Assembly: GCF_020883455.1 (NCBI RefSeq)
Contig: NZ_CP086615.1
Coordinates: 930,001-994,000, forward strand
From: Spiribacter halobius
Lineage (GTDB): Bacteria > Pseudomonadota > Gammaproteobacteria > Nitrococcales > Nitrococcaceae
DNA: 64,000 bases
Direction of reading: 5' to 3'
Under the pieces are notes generated by a model that was given only the letters and a program-made list of their open reading frames with translations, was not told where the DNA came from and did no database searches. Shown here in pieces: positions 31,024 through 43,194 of this stretch (position 1 is the first letter of the stretch; each line of letters begins with the position of its first letter). Position numbers and translations under genes: made by a program.

Positions 31024-31138
31024 CGCGGCTGATCCGATCGGTAGGTGGCTGGCGCGCCGGCGCGGCAGCGCCGGGCGTGGACTGGGCAGGCTAGGCGGGG
31101 CGTGTGAGGGTGTCAAGCGCGGCGCTCCGCGGTGGCCG

Positions 31139-31167
31139 TTGACGCCCGTCGGGCAGCGGGCTATCCT
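31139..31167 (+). promoter_or_regulatory. rplU-rpmA promoter
   Basis: TTGACG (31139-31144) and TATCCT (31162-31167) are separated by the ideal 17 bases and lie about 80 bases before rplU. The predicted leader contains a small hairpin (CGCCCC, loop GGAT, GGGGCG, 31196-31211). Confidence 0.75.
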
Positions 31168-31244
31168 TCGCGCCCTTGTCGAGACCGCGCCTGTCCGCCC
31201 CGGATGGGGCGCGGGCACGAGCCAAACCCGTTGGAGAATACGAG

Positions 31245-31559
31245 ATGTACGCGGTGATCAGGTCGGGGGGCAAGCAGTATCGCGTCGCCGAGGGCGACGT
31301 CCTCCGCGTGGAGAAGCTGGACGCCGAGGCCGGTGCCACGGTCGAGTTCGACCAGGTGCTGCTGGTCGCCGGGGACGGCGACGTCAAGGTCGGCACCCCG
31401 CTGCTCGACGGCGGGCGCGTCTCCGCCGAGGTGCTCGCGCAGGGCCGTGGTCGCAAGATCGAGGTGGTCAAGTTCAAGCGGCGCAAGGACTACCAGCGGC
31501 ACTACGGTCACCGCCAGCACTACACCGAAGTCAAGATCACCGGCATCCAGGCCGGCTGA
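31245..31559 (+). CDS. rplU: 50S ribosomal protein L21
   Basis: L21 binds 23S rRNA in the large subunit. The 104-residue product starts [14 protein letters not shown] and contains [23 protein letters not shown], both typical of L21. It is the first gene of the rplU-rpmA-obgE-proB group. A GGAG-type ribosome site precedes the ATG at 31245. Confidence 0.98.
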   Translation: MYAVIRSGGKQYRVAEGDVLRVEKLDAEAGATVEFDQVLLVAGDGDVKVGTPLLDGGRVSAEVLAQGRGRKIEVVKFKRRKDYQRHYGHRQHYTEVKITGIQAG

Positions 31560-31579
31560 GTTCCGGAGGTCAGCAAGGC

Positions 31580-34074
<2,495 letters not shown>

Positions 34075-34078
34075 CCGC

Positions 34079-34097
34079 CGGCGCGCGCTCCGCGCCG
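34079..34097. terminator. Hairpin between convergent proB and rpsT
   Basis: A 7-bp stem (CGGCGCG and CGCGCCG, 5-base loop) lies in the 41-base gap between the two convergent genes. No U-tract follows. It may work as a weak bidirectional terminator. Confidence 0.35.
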
Positions 34098-34115
34098 ACG
34101 ATACGTTCGGTGGAA

Positions 34116-34382
34116 TCAGGACGCGAGTGACTTGATCTTCTGCGCCAGGCGGCTCTTGTGGCGAGCGGCCTTGTTCTTGTGGATCAGGCCGTGGGTGGCC
34201 ATGCGGTCCAGCACCGGCACTGCCGCCTGGTATGCCGCTTCCGCCGCCGCCTTGTCGCCGCGCTCGATCGCCTTGACCACGTGCTTGATCTTTGTGCGCA
34301 TCATCGAGCGACGGGCCTGATTGTGCTGGCGACGGTGCTCCGCCTGGCGGGCGCGCTTCTTTGCGGAGGCGATGTTAGCCAA
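34116..34382 (-). CDS. rpsT: 30S ribosomal protein S20
   Basis: S20 binds 16S rRNA early in small-subunit assembly. The 88-residue basic, helical product starts [18 protein letters not shown] and ends [17 protein letters not shown], typical of S20. It lies divergent to murJ and convergent to proB. A promoter with a perfect -35 lies upstream. Confidence 0.98.
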   Translation of the reverse strand: MANIASAKKRARQAEHRRQHNQARRSMMRTKIKHVVKAIERGDKAAAEAAYQAAVPVLDRMATHGLIHKNKAARHKSRLAQKIKSLAS

Positions 34383-34424
34383 AATTCCACTCCTGCCTGA
34401 TTTTCGGGGTGCGAGAAAAGGCGG

Positions 34425-34455
34425 GTAATATGCGAATTTCGGGCCGGGGTGTCAA
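34425..34455 (-). promoter_or_regulatory. rpsT promoter
   Basis: On the minus strand a perfect TTGACA (34450-34455) is followed after 17 bases by CATATT (34427-34432), or after 19 bases by TATTAC (34425-34430). This lies about 45 bases before the rpsT ATG in a notably AT-richer stretch. Confidence 0.65.
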
Positions 34456-34594
34456 CCGCGCCCGCCCGCGCCCGAGCCGCAGCCGATTTCTCCCGACCGC
34501 GCAAACCGTTACATTGCCCGATTCCGTTCTCGCTCCCGCTTCCGCGCCGGCCGCCGCGGATCGGTGAGATCGAACCACCGGGAGATTCGCCATC

Positions 34595-36160
34595 GTGCGC
34601 CAGCGCCTGCTGCAGTCCGTGTTCACCTTCGGCGGCTGGACGCTGCTCTCGCGGGTGCTGGGCCTGGCCCGGGACGTGGTGCTGGGGGTCGTGTTCGGGC
34701 CCTCGGCGGCCACCGACGCCTTCTTCGTCGCCTTCAAGATCCCCAACTTCATGCGCCGGCTGTTCGCCGAGGGGGCCTTCGCCCAGGCCTTTGTGCCGGT
34801 GCTCTCGGAGGTGCGCAGCCGCGAGGGTGACGCCGGGGTGCGCCAGCTCGCGGCGCGGGTGAGCGGTTGCCTGGGGGTGGTGCTGCTGGGCCTGACGGTG
34901 CTCGGCGTGGTCGGGGCGCCGGGGGTGGTCAGGGTCTTCGCCCCGGGCTTTACGGACGACGCCGAGAAGCTCGCCCTGGCAAGCGAGCTGCTGCGCCTGA
35001 CCTTCCCCTACCTGATGCTGATCTCGCTCACCGCCTGCGCCGGGGCGGTGCTCAACACCTACGGCAGCTTCGGGCCGCCGGCGTTTGCGCCGGTATTCCT
35101 CAATCTGTGCCTGATCGGCGGCGCCCTGGTGCTGGCGCCGCGGCTCGAGACCGGGATCATCGCGCTCGGCCTCGCGGTGCTCGCCGCCGGCGTGCTGCAG
35201 CTGCTGCTGCAGCTGCCGTTCCTCTGGCGGCGCGGCCTGCTGGCCTGGCCGTGGCCGCGCTGGCGGGACCCCTGGGTGCGACGGATCCTCCGGCTGATGG
35301 GCCCGACGCTGTTCGGCACCTCCGTGCAGCAGATCAACCTGCTGTTGGATACGCTGCTCGCCTCGTTCCTGATCACCGGCTCCATCAGCTGGCTGTACTG
35401 GTCCGACCGGTTGATGGAGTTTCCGCTGGGGGTGTTCGGGATTGCGCTCGGCACGGTGATCCTGCCCCGGCTCTCCGCCGAGCATGCCGCCGCGGCGCCG
35501 GCCGCCTACAGCCGCACCCTGGACTGGGCACTGCGGGTGACGACGGTGATCATCCTGCCGGCGGCCGCGGGCCTTGCCGTGCTCGCCGTGCCGCTGCTCA
35601 CCACCATGTTCCAGTACGGGCGCTTCGAGGCCCACGACGTCCTGGCGGCGAGCTTCAGCCTCATGGCCTACGGCCTCGGGCTAATCGGCTTCGTGCTGGT
35701 GAAGGTGCTGGTGCCGGGCTATTTCGCCCGCCAGGACACCCGCGGGCCCGTGCGCTGCGCGGTGATCGCCATGCTCGTGAACATGGTGCTGAGCATCTCG
35801 CTCATCCTCTGGCTGCACGACACCGGCGTGGGCCACGCGGGCCTTGCCTTCGCCACCGCTGTGGCCGCTGGGGTGAACGCGACGCTGCTCTACCGGGGGT
35901 TGCGCCGGTTGGGCGTCTACCGGCCGGAGCCCGGCTGGCCCTGGCTGCGCCGCCGGGTGGGCCTGGCGACGCTGGCCATGGTGGCGGTGCTCGGGTGGCC
36001 GGCGAGCCAGCAGGCCTTCTGGGGCGGACTGGGGATCGCCGGCCGGGTCAGCGCACTGCTGGCGGCGGTGGCGGGCGGAGCGGCGGTTTACTTCGCCGTG
36101 CTCTGGCTTGCCGGCCTGCGCCCGCGGCATCTGCGCGAGCCCGCCGCCGAGCATGGCTGA
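34595..36160 (+). CDS. murJ: Lipid II flippase MurJ
   Basis: MurJ flips lipid II across the inner membrane, joining the cytoplasmic Mur pathway to FtsW and the PBPs. The 521-residue product has about 14 membrane helices and the family segments SRVLGLARDVVLG, DAFFVAFKIPNFMRRLFAEGAF and SWLYWSDRLMEFPLGVFG. The GTG at 34595 gives the normal N-terminus and has a GGGAGA ribosome site. The murJ-ribF-ileS-lspA order is conserved in gammaproteobacteria. Confidence 0.96.
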   Translation: MRQRLLQSVFTFGGWTLLSRVLGLARDVVLGVVFGPSAATDAFFVAFKIPNFMRRLFAEGAFAQAFVPVLSEVRSREGDAGVRQLAARVSGCLGVVLLGLTVLGVVGAPGVVRVFAPGFTDDAEKLALASELLRLTFPYLMLISLTACAGAVLNTYGSFGPPAFAPVFLNLCLIGGALVLAPRLETGIIALGLAVLAAGVLQLLLQLPFLWRRGLLAWPWPRWRDPWVRRILRLMGPTLFGTSVQQINLLLDTLLASFLITGSISWLYWSDRLMEFPLGVFGIALGTVILPRLSAEHAAAAPAAYSRTLDWALRVTTVIILPAAAGLAVLAVPLLTTMFQYGRFEAHDVLAASFSLMAYGLGLIGFVLVKVLVPGYFARQDTRGPVRCAVIAMLVNMVLSISLILWLHDTGVGHAGLAFATAVAAGVNATLLYRGLRRLGVYRPEPGWPWLRRRVGLATLAMVAVLGWPASQQAFWGGLGIAGRVSALLAAVAGGAAVYFAVLWLAGLRPRHLREPAAEHG

Positions 36161-36208
36161 GACCGGCGCCGCTGCCGTATACTTCGGGATTTTCAACGGG
36201 TGAGGTTC

Positions 36209-37171
36209 ATGGAATTCGTCCGGGGCAGCCACAATCTGCGCCCGCGCCACCGCCCCTGCGTGGCCACCATCGGCAATTTCGACGGCGTCCACCGCGGCCA
36301 CCAGGCCGTGCTGTCGGCGCTGGGCGAGGCGGCCGCACGCCACCGGCTGCCGGCGACGGTGATCACCTTCGAGCCCCATCCCCGGGAGTTCTTCGCCCCG
36401 GAACGGGCGCCAGGGCGGCTCACCCGGCTGCGCGACAAGCTGCGCCTGCTGGCCCGGGCGGGGGCGGAGCGCGTGCTCTGCCTGCGCTTCGACCAGCGCC
36501 TCGCGGCGCAGCCGGCGGAGGCCTTCATCCGCGAGCTGCTGGTGGAGGCGCTGGGGGTGCGCTACCTGATGGTGGGGGACGACTTCCGCTTCGGCCGCGG
36601 CCGCCAGGGGGACTTCAACCTGCTGGCGCAGGCGGCCGGCGAGCTCGGCTACGAGCTCGAGCGCATGCCGACGGTGCGCGACGAAGGCGGACGGGTGAGC
36701 AGCACCCGGGTGCGCGAGGCCCTGGCCGCCGGTGATCTAGGCACCGCGGCGTCGCTGCTCGGACGGCGCTACCAGGTCTCCGGCCGGGTGGCGCGGGGCG
36801 AGGCGCTGGGCCGCGAGCTTGGCTGGCCGACAGCCAATCTGCGGTTCGGCGGGCGCCCGCCGCCGATGCGGGGGATCTACACCGTCGCCGTGCACGGCCT
36901 TGGCGCGCCGCGGCCGGGCGTCGCCAGCCTCGGCGTGCGGCCGACGGTCAACGGGCGCGAGACGCTGCTCGAGACCCATCTGTTCGATTTTTCGGGCGAT
37001 CTCTACGGCCGGCACCTGGTCGTGGAGTTCCTCGCCCACCAGCGGGAAGAGCTCCGCTTTGACGACCTCGAGGCCCTGCGCACGCAGATCGCGCGGGACG
37101 CCGAGCAGGCCCGGGACTGGTTCCGGTGCCATGGACTGCCAGAAGACAACGACCGCAGGATGACCCCGTGA
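36209..37171 (+). CDS. ribF: Bifunctional riboflavin kinase / FAD synthetase
   Basis: RibF turns riboflavin into FMN and then FAD. The 320-residue product has an N-terminal nucleotidyltransferase domain ([36 protein letters not shown]) and a C-terminal kinase domain (GWPTANLRF and RGIYTVAV). The ATG at 36209 matches the conserved [10 protein letters not shown] start. A GTG nine bases upstream is less likely. The stop overlaps the ileS start. Confidence 0.96.
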   Translation: MEFVRGSHNLRPRHRPCVATIGNFDGVHRGHQAVLSALGEAAARHRLPATVITFEPHPREFFAPERAPGRLTRLRDKLRLLARAGAERVLCLRFDQRLAAQPAEAFIRELLVEALGVRYLMVGDDFRFGRGRQGDFNLLAQAAGELGYELERMPTVRDEGGRVSSTRVREALAAGDLGTAASLLGRRYQVSGRVARGEALGRELGWPTANLRFGGRPPPMRGIYTVAVHGLGAPRPGVASLGVRPTVNGRETLLETHLFDFSGDLYGRHLVVEFLAHQREELRFDDLEALRTQIARDAEQARDWFRCHGLPEDNDRRMTP

Positions 37172-39993
37172 GCGACTACAAGGACACGCTGAATCTGCCG
37201 CGTACCGAGTTCCCGATGCGCGCCGGCCTGGCGAAGCGCGAGCCGGAGCGCCTGGCGCGCTGGCGCGAGCAGGATCTCTACGCGCGCATCCGCCGGGCTC
37301 GGCAGGGCCGGGAGCGCTTCGTCCTGCACGACGGCCCGCCCTACGCCAACGGCGACATCCACATCGGCCACGCCGTCAACAAGATCCTCAAGGACACCAT
37401 CGTCAAGGCGCGCACCCTGGACGGCTACGACGCCCCGTACGTGCCGGGCTGGGACTGCCACGGCCTGCCCATCGAGCACAAGGTGGAGCAGGAAATCGGC
37501 AAGGCCGGCGAGGCGGTGAGCGCCAGGGACTTCCGGGCGGCCTGCCGGCGCTTCGCCGAGGCCCAGGTGGCCGGTCAGAGTGAGGACTTCCAGCGCCTCG
37601 GCGTTATCGGCGACTGGGGCAACCCCTACCTGACGATGAACTACCGCACCGAGGCGGACATTCTCCGGGCGCTGGGGCAGATCGTCGCCCGCGGCCATCT
37701 CAAGCGCGGCTTCAAGCCCGTGCACTGGTGCACGGACTGCGCCTCGGCGCTGGCTGAGGCGGAGGTGGAGTACGAGCAGCACACCTCCCCGGCCATCGAC
37801 GTGCGCTTTCCCGCAGTGGACGGGGCGGCGCTGCGCCGGGCCTGCGGCGCCGAGGGCCAGGCGCCGGAGGCACCGGCCTCGCTGGTGATCTGGACCACCA
37901 CCCCCTGGACGCTGCCGGCGAACCAGGCCGTGGCGCTGCACCCGGAGCTCGACTACGTGCTGGTTTCCGTGGAGCACGGCCGCGAGTTGCTGCTGCTGGC
38001 CGAGGCCCTGCACGAGACGGCGCTGGCCCGCTACGGCGTGCAGCACTTCGGCATCGTCGGCCGCTGCCGCGGGGCGGCCCTGGAGCATCTGCAGCTGCGG
38101 CATCCGTTCCTGGAGCGACAGGTCCCGGTGGTGCTTGGCGAGCACGTGACCACCGAGGCCGGCACGGGGGCGGTGCACACCGCGCCCGGTCATGGCGCGG
38201 ACGACTTCGTCATGGGCGAGCGCTACGGCCTGCCACTGGAGAACCCGGTGGGGGACGACGGCCGCTTCCTCCCGGGCACCGAGCATGTGGCCGGTCTGTT
38301 CGTGCATGACGCCAACCGCGACCTGGTACGCCTGCTCGACGAGCGCGGGATGCTGCTCAACCATGAGCCCTACACCCACAGCTATCCCCACTGCTGGCGC
38401 CACAAGACGCCAATCCTGTTCCGCGCCACGCCGCAGTGGTTCCTGAACCTGGAGGCCAACCGCACCCGGGAGCGCACGCTCGAGGCACTGCCCCGGGTGC
38501 GCTGGTTCCCGGACTGGGGCGAGCAGCGCATGGAGGCGATGGTGCGCAACCGCCCGGAGTGGTGCATCTCGCGCCAGCGCAACTGGGGCGTGCCCATCGC
38601 GCTGTTCGTGGACCGCGAGAGCGGAGAGCCGCACCCGGACACCGAGCGGCTGATCGAGGCCGTCGCCGAGCGCATGGAGGCCGAGGGGATCGATGCGTGG
38701 TTCGACCTCGATCCGGCGGAGCTGCTGGGCGACGAGGCCGGACGCTACGACAAGGTCACCGACATCCTCGATGTCTGGTTCGACTCCGGCACGACCCACG
38801 ACAGCGTCCTGCGCCAGCGCGCCGAGCTCACCTGGCCGGCGGACCTCTACCTGGAGGGCACCGACCAGTATCGGGGCTGGTTCCAGTCCTCGCTACTGAC
38901 GGCGATGATGATCCACGGCGAGCCGCCGTACCGGGGCACGCTCACCCACGGCTTCACCGTGGACGAGCAGGGCCGGAAGATGTCCAAGTCCCGCGGCAAC
39001 GTCATCGCGCCGCAGACGGTGATGAACGAGCTCGGCGCGGACATCCTGCGGCTATGGGTGGCGTCCTCGGACTACACCGGCGAGATCGCCGCCTCGGACG
39101 ACATCCTCAAGCGCACGGCGGATGCCTACCGGCGCATGCGCAACACCGCGCGCTTTCTCCTCGCCAACCTGGCGGGCTTCGACCCGGCGCGGGATGCGGT
39201 GGCGCCGGAGCGCATGCTGCCGCTGGACCGCTGGGCGGTGGACCGTGCGCAGCAGGTGCAGGAGGCCGTGGTCGCCGCCTTCGACCGCTACGACTTCCAC
39301 CACGTCTACCAGCGCGTCCACCACTTCTGCGTGCTCGACATGGGCGGCTTCTACCTGGACGTCATCAAGGACCGCCAGTACACCACCCAGGCCGACAGCC
39401 TCGCCCGGCGCTCGGCGCAGACCGCGCTCTGGCACATCGCCGAGGCCCTGGTGCGCTGGCTCACGCCGGTGCTCTCCTTCACCGCCGACGAGATCTGGGA
39501 ACATCTGCCCGGGGAGCGCTCGGGCAGCGTGTTCGAGGCGGAGTGGTACGACGGCCTGTTCGCGCTCGAGGACGATACCTTCGACCGCGGCTTCTGGGGC
39601 CAGATCCTCGAGCTGCGCGATGCCGTGGCGAAGCGCGTCGAGGCGCTGCGCAACGAGAAGACCGTCGGCGCCACGCTGGAGACGGAGATCGACCTCTACT
39701 GCCCGGAGAGCCTGCGCGCCCGCTGGGCCCAGCTCGGAGAGGAGCTCCGCTTCGTGCTGATCAGCTCGGAGGCGCGGGTGCACCCGCTCGAGCAGGCCCC
39801 GGCCGACGCCGATTCGGCCCGACTGGAGGACGGCACCGAGTTCCGCTTCACCGTCACGCCGACCGCCGCGCCGAAGTGCGCCCGCTGCTGGCACCGCCGG
39901 GCCGACGTCGGTGCCAGCCCGGAGCACCCCGACCTCTGCGGCCGCTGCGTGGAGAACGTCGCCGGCGCCGGCGAGCAGCGGCGGTTCGCCTGA
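37168..39993 (+). CDS. ileS: Isoleucyl-tRNA synthetase
   Basis: IleS charges tRNA-Ile and edits valine. The 941-residue product has the class I HIGH motif at 65-68 ([10 protein letters not shown]), an editing domain with [13 protein letters not shown], the KMSKS motif at about 604-608 and a C-terminal zinc site (CARCWHRR...CGRCVENV). It starts with GTG overlapping the ribF stop (GTGA). Length matches the E. coli enzyme. Confidence 0.97.
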   Translation: MSDYKDTLNLPRTEFPMRAGLAKREPERLARWREQDLYARIRRARQGRERFVLHDGPPYANGDIHIGHAVNKILKDTIVKARTLDGYDAPYVPGWDCHGLPIEHKVEQEIGKAGEAVSARDFRAACRRFAEAQVAGQSEDFQRLGVIGDWGNPYLTMNYRTEADILRALGQIVARGHLKRGFKPVHWCTDCASALAEAEVEYEQHTSPAIDVRFPAVDGAALRRACGAEGQAPEAPASLVIWTTTPWTLPANQAVALHPELDYVLVSVEHGRELLLLAEALHETALARYGVQHFGIVGRCRGAALEHLQLRHPFLERQVPVVLGEHVTTEAGTGAVHTAPGHGADDFVMGERYGLPLENPVGDDGRFLPGTEHVAGLFVHDANRDLVRLLDERGMLLNHEPYTHSYPHCWRHKTPILFRATPQWFLNLEANRTRERTLEALPRVRWFPDWGEQRMEAMVRNRPEWCISRQRNWGVPIALFVDRESGEPHPDTERLIEAVAERMEAEGIDAWFDLDPAELLGDEAGRYDKVTDILDVWFDSGTTHDSVLRQRAELTWPADLYLEGTDQYRGWFQSSLLTAMMIHGEPPYRGTLTHGFTVDEQGRKMSKSRGNVIAPQTVMNELGADILRLWVASSDYTGEIAASDDILKRTADAYRRMRNTARFLLANLAGFDPARDAVAPERMLPLDRWAVDRAQQVQEAVVAAFDRYDFHHVYQRVHHFCVLDMGGFYLDVIKDRQYTTQADSLARRSAQTALWHIAEALVRWLTPVLSFTADEIWEHLPGERSGSVFEAEWYDGLFALEDDTFDRGFWGQILELRDAVAKRVEALRNEKTVGATLETEIDLYCPESLRARWAQLGEELRFVLISSEARVHPLEQAPADADSARLEDGTEFRFTVTPTAAPKCARCWHRRADVGASPEHPDLCGRCVENVAGAGEQRRFA

Positions 39994-40022
39994 CGGTGGC
40001 CGGGCGCTGCGGCATGCCGGAT

Positions 40023-40053
40023 GTCGCACACGGCTGCGCCGTGCACGACCTAC
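40023..40053 (-). repeat. GTAG-headed palindrome (REP-like), copy R3
   Basis: On the minus strand GTAG is followed by GTCGTGCACGGC, loop GCA, GCCGTGTGCGAC. It has the same sequence type as the copy at 54088-54122 between arsC and nadC. It is the first of five palindromes in the 397-base ileS-lspA spacer, which holds no gene. Confidence 0.8.
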
Positions 40054-40077
40054 GGGTGCCCGTCACCGGCACTCCGC

Positions 40078-40307
40078 CGATCACCGGTGCCCCCTGTAGG
40101 TCGGCAAGCGCACAGCGCTCGCCGACAGCCGCGCACGGCGCGGCCCCTCCGGATTCGCCGGCCGGTGTGTCGGTGGGTGGCGCGTCGATCGCCAATGCCC
40201 CTGGTAGGTCGGCAAGCGCGGAGCGCTCGCCGACAGCCGCGCATAGCGTGGCCTCTCCGAATTCGCCTGCCGGCGTGTCGGCGAGCGCTGCGCGCTTGCC
40301 GACCTAC
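40078..40307. repeat. 108-bp tandem repeat with three REP-like palindromes
   Basis: GTAG plus the stem GTCGGCAAGCGC/GCGCTCGCCGAC occurs at 40096-40126 and again at 40204-40234, exactly 108 bases apart. The DNA between is also repeated (AGCCGCGCA, CTCCG, ATTCGCC, CCGG and TGTCGG in the same order). The second unit ends in an inverted palindrome at 40277-40307 (head CTAC). About 1.7 units are present. It is not CRISPR: the units carry paired arms and there are no unique spacers. Confidence 0.8.
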
Positions 40308-40323
40308 GGCGCCGCCTTCCCGC

Positions 40324-40356
40324 GTAGGTCGTGCACCGCCGCGGGCGGTGGGCGAC
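40324..40356 (+). repeat. GTAG-headed palindrome (REP-like), copy R7
   Basis: GTAG, then the stem GTCGTGCACCGCC, loop GCG, GGCGGTGGGCGAC with two mismatches. It lies 34 bases before the lspA start. Confidence 0.7.
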
Positions 40357-40390
40357 ATCCCCGCCCGCGGCGGTCCGCCGGCACGCCCGC

Positions 40391-40870
40391 ATGACGCCGC
40401 TGCTGCGCCTGGGCCTGCTTACCGCAGCCGCGGTGCTGCTCCTCGATCAGGCGACCAAGCTTGCCGCCGAGGCCTCGCTCGCCCCTTACCAGCCCGTGGC
40501 GGTGCTGCCGTTTCTCAACCTCATGCTGGCCTTCAACCCCGGCGCCGCCTTCAGTCTGCTGGCCGACCAGCCCGGCTGGCAGCGCTGGTTCTTCAGCGCG
40601 CTGGCGCTGGCGGTGAGCGGCTATCTGGTGTGGTGGCTGCGCACGCTCCCGCCCGGGGAGCGGCTGCAGGCGATGGCACTCGGCCTGATCCTCGGCGGTG
40701 CCATCGGCAACCTCGTGGACCGCCTGCGCCTCGGCGTTGTGGTGGACTTCATCGATCTGCACCACGCCGGCTGGCACTGGCCCGCCTTCAACGTCGCCGA
40801 TGCGGGCATCACCGTCGGTGTCGGCCTGATCCTGCTCGCCGTCTTTCGGGACTGGCGCAGGGGGCGGTAG
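40391..40870 (+). CDS. lspA: Lipoprotein signal peptidase (signal peptidase II)
   Basis: LspA removes signal peptides from prolipoproteins in the inner membrane. The 159-residue product has four membrane helices and the two catalytic Asp residues, in GNLVDRL (about 110) and FNVADAGI (about 137). AFNPGAAFSLLAD is also typical. The ATG at 40391 gives the family N-terminus. It normally follows ileS directly; here the repeat array separates them. The TAG stop lies in a GTAG that opens the next repeat block. Confidence 0.95.
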   Translation: MTPLLRLGLLTAAAVLLLDQATKLAAEASLAPYQPVAVLPFLNLMLAFNPGAAFSLLADQPGWQRWFFSALALAVSGYLVWWLRTLPPGERLQAMALGLILGGAIGNLVDRLRLGVVVDFIDLHHAGWHWPAFNVADAGITVGVGLILLAVFRDWRRGR

Positions 40871-41315
40871 CCCGCATCTCTCACCGATTCGCCGCTGCGG
40901 GCGCGGATCTGGCGGGCAGTCCGGCGTTGCGCTCGGCCCGGGTGCTCGACGTACTGTCGAGTACGCCTGCGCGCCCGGGCTCTCCCGCGCGTTGGGCAGC
41001 GCGGAACCCTTCCCGCGGGCCTCTGCGCTTCAGAGCGGCGGCCTGGCAAGGCGGCGTTCGCAGCGAATGGCCGTAGCCCTTTGCAAGAACGCCAACGCAG
41101 TCCAGGGCGCCGCTCTGAAGCGCCCTGCGGGGCCGCACAGCGCACGCGCAGCCGGCGTTGCGCTGCTTGACTGTACTCGCGGTACAGCGCTGCTCAGCGC
41201 GCCTTGTCTGCACGCGCGCTGTGCGGCCAGAGGCCCGCGGGAAGGGCTCCGCGCTGCCCATCTCCTGCCCGCCATCTCCACGCCCTCGCTTCGCGAAGCG
41301 GTGAGAGATGCGGGC
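40867..41315. repeat. Nested palindromic repeat block between lspA and ispH
   Basis: The 570-base lspA-ispH spacer holds inverted arms nested in each other. The outer arms are 16/16 matches (40870-40885 with 41300-41315), the middle arms 31/32 (40994-41025 with 41228-41259) and the inner arms 16/16 (41025-41040 with 41108-41123). Two related segments starting CCGGCGTTGCGCT also occur in direct order (40921 and 41152), each followed by a small palindrome around GTAC. No gene is credible in it. The remaining DNA to 41440 shows no feature I can name. Confidence 0.8.
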
Positions 41316-41440
41316 TGGCCCGCCTGGCTCCTCTCCTGTGGGAGGCGCGGACGCCCGTCACACCCAGACGCCCGGCGCTTGGTCGCCTTCCGCCGCCCGT
41401 GAGACACTTACACCTCCGAAATCAACGGTTCGCCCAGCCC

Positions 41441-42430
41441 ATGCAGGACATCCTCCTCGCCAATCCCCGCGGCTTCTGCGCCGGCGTGGACCGCGCCATC
41501 AGCATCGTCGAACAGGCCCTGGAGGCCTTCGGCGCGCCCATCTACGTCCGCCACGAGGTGGTGCACAACCGCACGGTGGTGGAGGACCTGGGCGCCAAGG
41601 GGGCGGTCTTCGTCGAGGAGCTGGAGAACGTGCCCGAGGGCTCGACGCTGATCTTCAGCGCCCACGGCGTCTCCCAGGCCGTGCGCGACGAGGCCAAGGC
41701 ACGGGGCCTCCGCGTCTTTGACGCCACCTGCCCCCTGGTAACCAAGGTGCACATCGAGGTGCGCAAGCACGCCCGGGCCGGGCGCGAGGTGATCCTCATC
41801 GGCCACGACGGCCACCCGGAGGTGGAAGGCACCATCGGCCAGTACGTGGGCGAGGGCGCCGACCGGGGCGCGATCTACCTGGTCGAGACCCCGGAGGATG
41901 CGGAGCGCCTCGAGGTGCGCAACCCGGACGACCTCGCTTTCGTCAGCCAGACCACGCTCTCCATGGACGACACCGCGGCGGTGATCGAGGCTCTGCAGGC
42001 GCGTTTCCCCTGCATCGAGGCGCCGCGCAAGGACGACATCTGCTACGCCACCCAGAACCGCCAGGACGCCGTCCGCGAGCTGGCCCGGCAGGTGGACTTG
42101 ATGCTGGTGGTTGGCTCGCAGAACAGCTCCAACACGCGCCGCCTCACCGAGCTCGCCGAGCGCATGGGTGTCGCCGCCCATCAGATCGACAGCGCCGAGG
42201 AACTGCAGCGCGCCTGGGTGAGCGACGCCCGCCGCATCGGCGTCACCGCCGGGGCCTCCGCCCCCGAGGTGCTGGTGCAGTCGGTCATCGACCGCCTGGT
42301 GGAGTGGGGCGCCCGCCGCCCGGACACCGGCGGCTCCTACACCGAGGACGTGGTGTTCTCCCTGCCCAGGGATCTGATGCGCGCCATCCCGAAGCGGGGC
42401 GAGATCACCCAGGCAGTGGAGGACCGCTGA
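41441..42430 (+). CDS. ispH: 4-hydroxy-3-methylbut-2-enyl diphosphate reductase
   Basis: IspH is the iron-sulfur enzyme that makes IPP and DMAPP at the end of the MEP isoprenoid pathway. The 329-residue product has its three cluster cysteines at 13 ([13 protein letters not shown]), 97 (DATCPLV) and 201 ([11 protein letters not shown]), plus VGSQNSSNT. The ATG at 41441 gives the standard N-terminus. In many relatives fkpB lies between lspA and ispH; here the nested repeat block takes that place. Confidence 0.97.
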   Translation: MQDILLANPRGFCAGVDRAISIVEQALEAFGAPIYVRHEVVHNRTVVEDLGAKGAVFVEELENVPEGSTLIFSAHGVSQAVRDEAKARGLRVFDATCPLVTKVHIEVRKHARAGREVILIGHDGHPEVEGTIGQYVGEGADRGAIYLVETPEDAERLEVRNPDDLAFVSQTTLSMDDTAAVIEALQARFPCIEAPRKDDICYATQNRQDAVRELARQVDLMLVVGSQNSSNTRRLTELAERMGVAAHQIDSAEELQRAWVSDARRIGVTAGASAPEVLVQSVIDRLVEWGARRPDTGGSYTEDVVFSLPRDLMRAIPKRGEITQAVEDR

Positions 42431-42541
42431 ACCTGCGTTTCCCAGCGCAAGACGTCGAATTCCTCTACGGGCGGATGGATGCGTGCCTGTTTCCGACGGC
42501 GCTGCACAGCCGGTATTGCGCGGCGCGATGATTCCGGGTCG

Positions 42542-43105
42542 TCAGGGACATTGCAGTGAATCGGTCGACGGATCGGCCTGCCGCAGCCGCCCCGTCATGG
42601 ACAGCACAAGACCCCGCGCGTGCGCAATGCCGCGGGCATCACAGAAGGTGAACGTCCCCGGATAGCCGTCGGCGAAGCCGGTGGGCTCGTAGACGATCCG
42701 GGTGGCCGTATTGCCGGCCCCGGCGTCAATCGCAAGACCGCCTGTCACAGCCCCGCTGGCGCGAACAATCTCTCCGCTGTCGCCATCGCAGGTGCCGTCG
42801 CCGTCCCCGTCCTCGCAGTGGCGATCGCGATTGTTGTCCCGGAAGATCATCCATCCTTGGTGCCAGCCGGCGGAGGCATCGCAACGCAGGGTTCGATTGC
42901 GTTTGCAGATGACCACTTCCCAGCCGCCCTTGATCGCCTCGGCCCGTGCCAGCTGAAGTGAGGCGTTGAAGCGGTTGCTGAGCGCGATCAGGCGCTGATC
43001 ACGCACCAGGTCCGAGAATGACGGGATCACCGTGACGGCGAGGACCGCCGCGACGGCAAGGGTGACCAGCAGCTCGACGAGTGTGAAGGCCCTTTCCCTG
43101 GCCAT
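42542..43105 (-). CDS. GspH/FimT-family type IV minor pilin
   Basis: The 187-residue product has a short basic leader (MARERA) and a hydrophobic pilin N-terminus FTLVELLVTLAVAA followed by the GspH/FimT fold (NRFNASLQLARAEAIKGG). The residue before the cleavage site is Ala, not the usual Gly. An acidic cysteine-containing loop (CEDGDGDGTCDGD) resembles a calcium loop. It is the last gene of the minor-pilin operon and a paralogue of fimU at its start. It could be called fimT by family. Confidence 0.88.
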   Translation of the reverse strand: MARERAFTLVELLVTLAVAAVLAVTVIPSFSDLVRDQRLIALSNRFNASLQLARAEAIKGGWEVVICKRNRTLRCDASAGWHQGWMIFRDNNRDRHCEDGDGDGTCDGDSGEIVRASGAVTGGLAIDAGAGNTATRIVYEPTGFADGYPGTFTFCDARGIAHARGLVLSMTGRLRQADPSTDSLQCP

Positions 43106-43194
43106 GTCTGCCTCCGTGCCGATAAGGGTGCTCCGGTTCCGTGGAGCACCGCCATTGCGTAGGGGCTACCAGCCTATCCCAGCCTCGCCACGAA

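Noticed and set aside
36200-36208. GTG at 36200 as the ribF start
   Set aside because: The family N-terminus matches the ATG at 36209; the extra residues MRF add nothing conserved.
40096-40307. Possible CRISPR array in the ileS-lspA spacer
   Set aside because: The units are 108 bases with internal palindromes, differ between copies, have no unique spacers, and no cas genes are in the window.
40021-41076. A 351-codon open frame running through both repeat islands and lspA
   Set aside because: It crosses lspA in another frame and is Arg/Pro/Ala-rich sequence made by palindromes. No conserved segment is visible.
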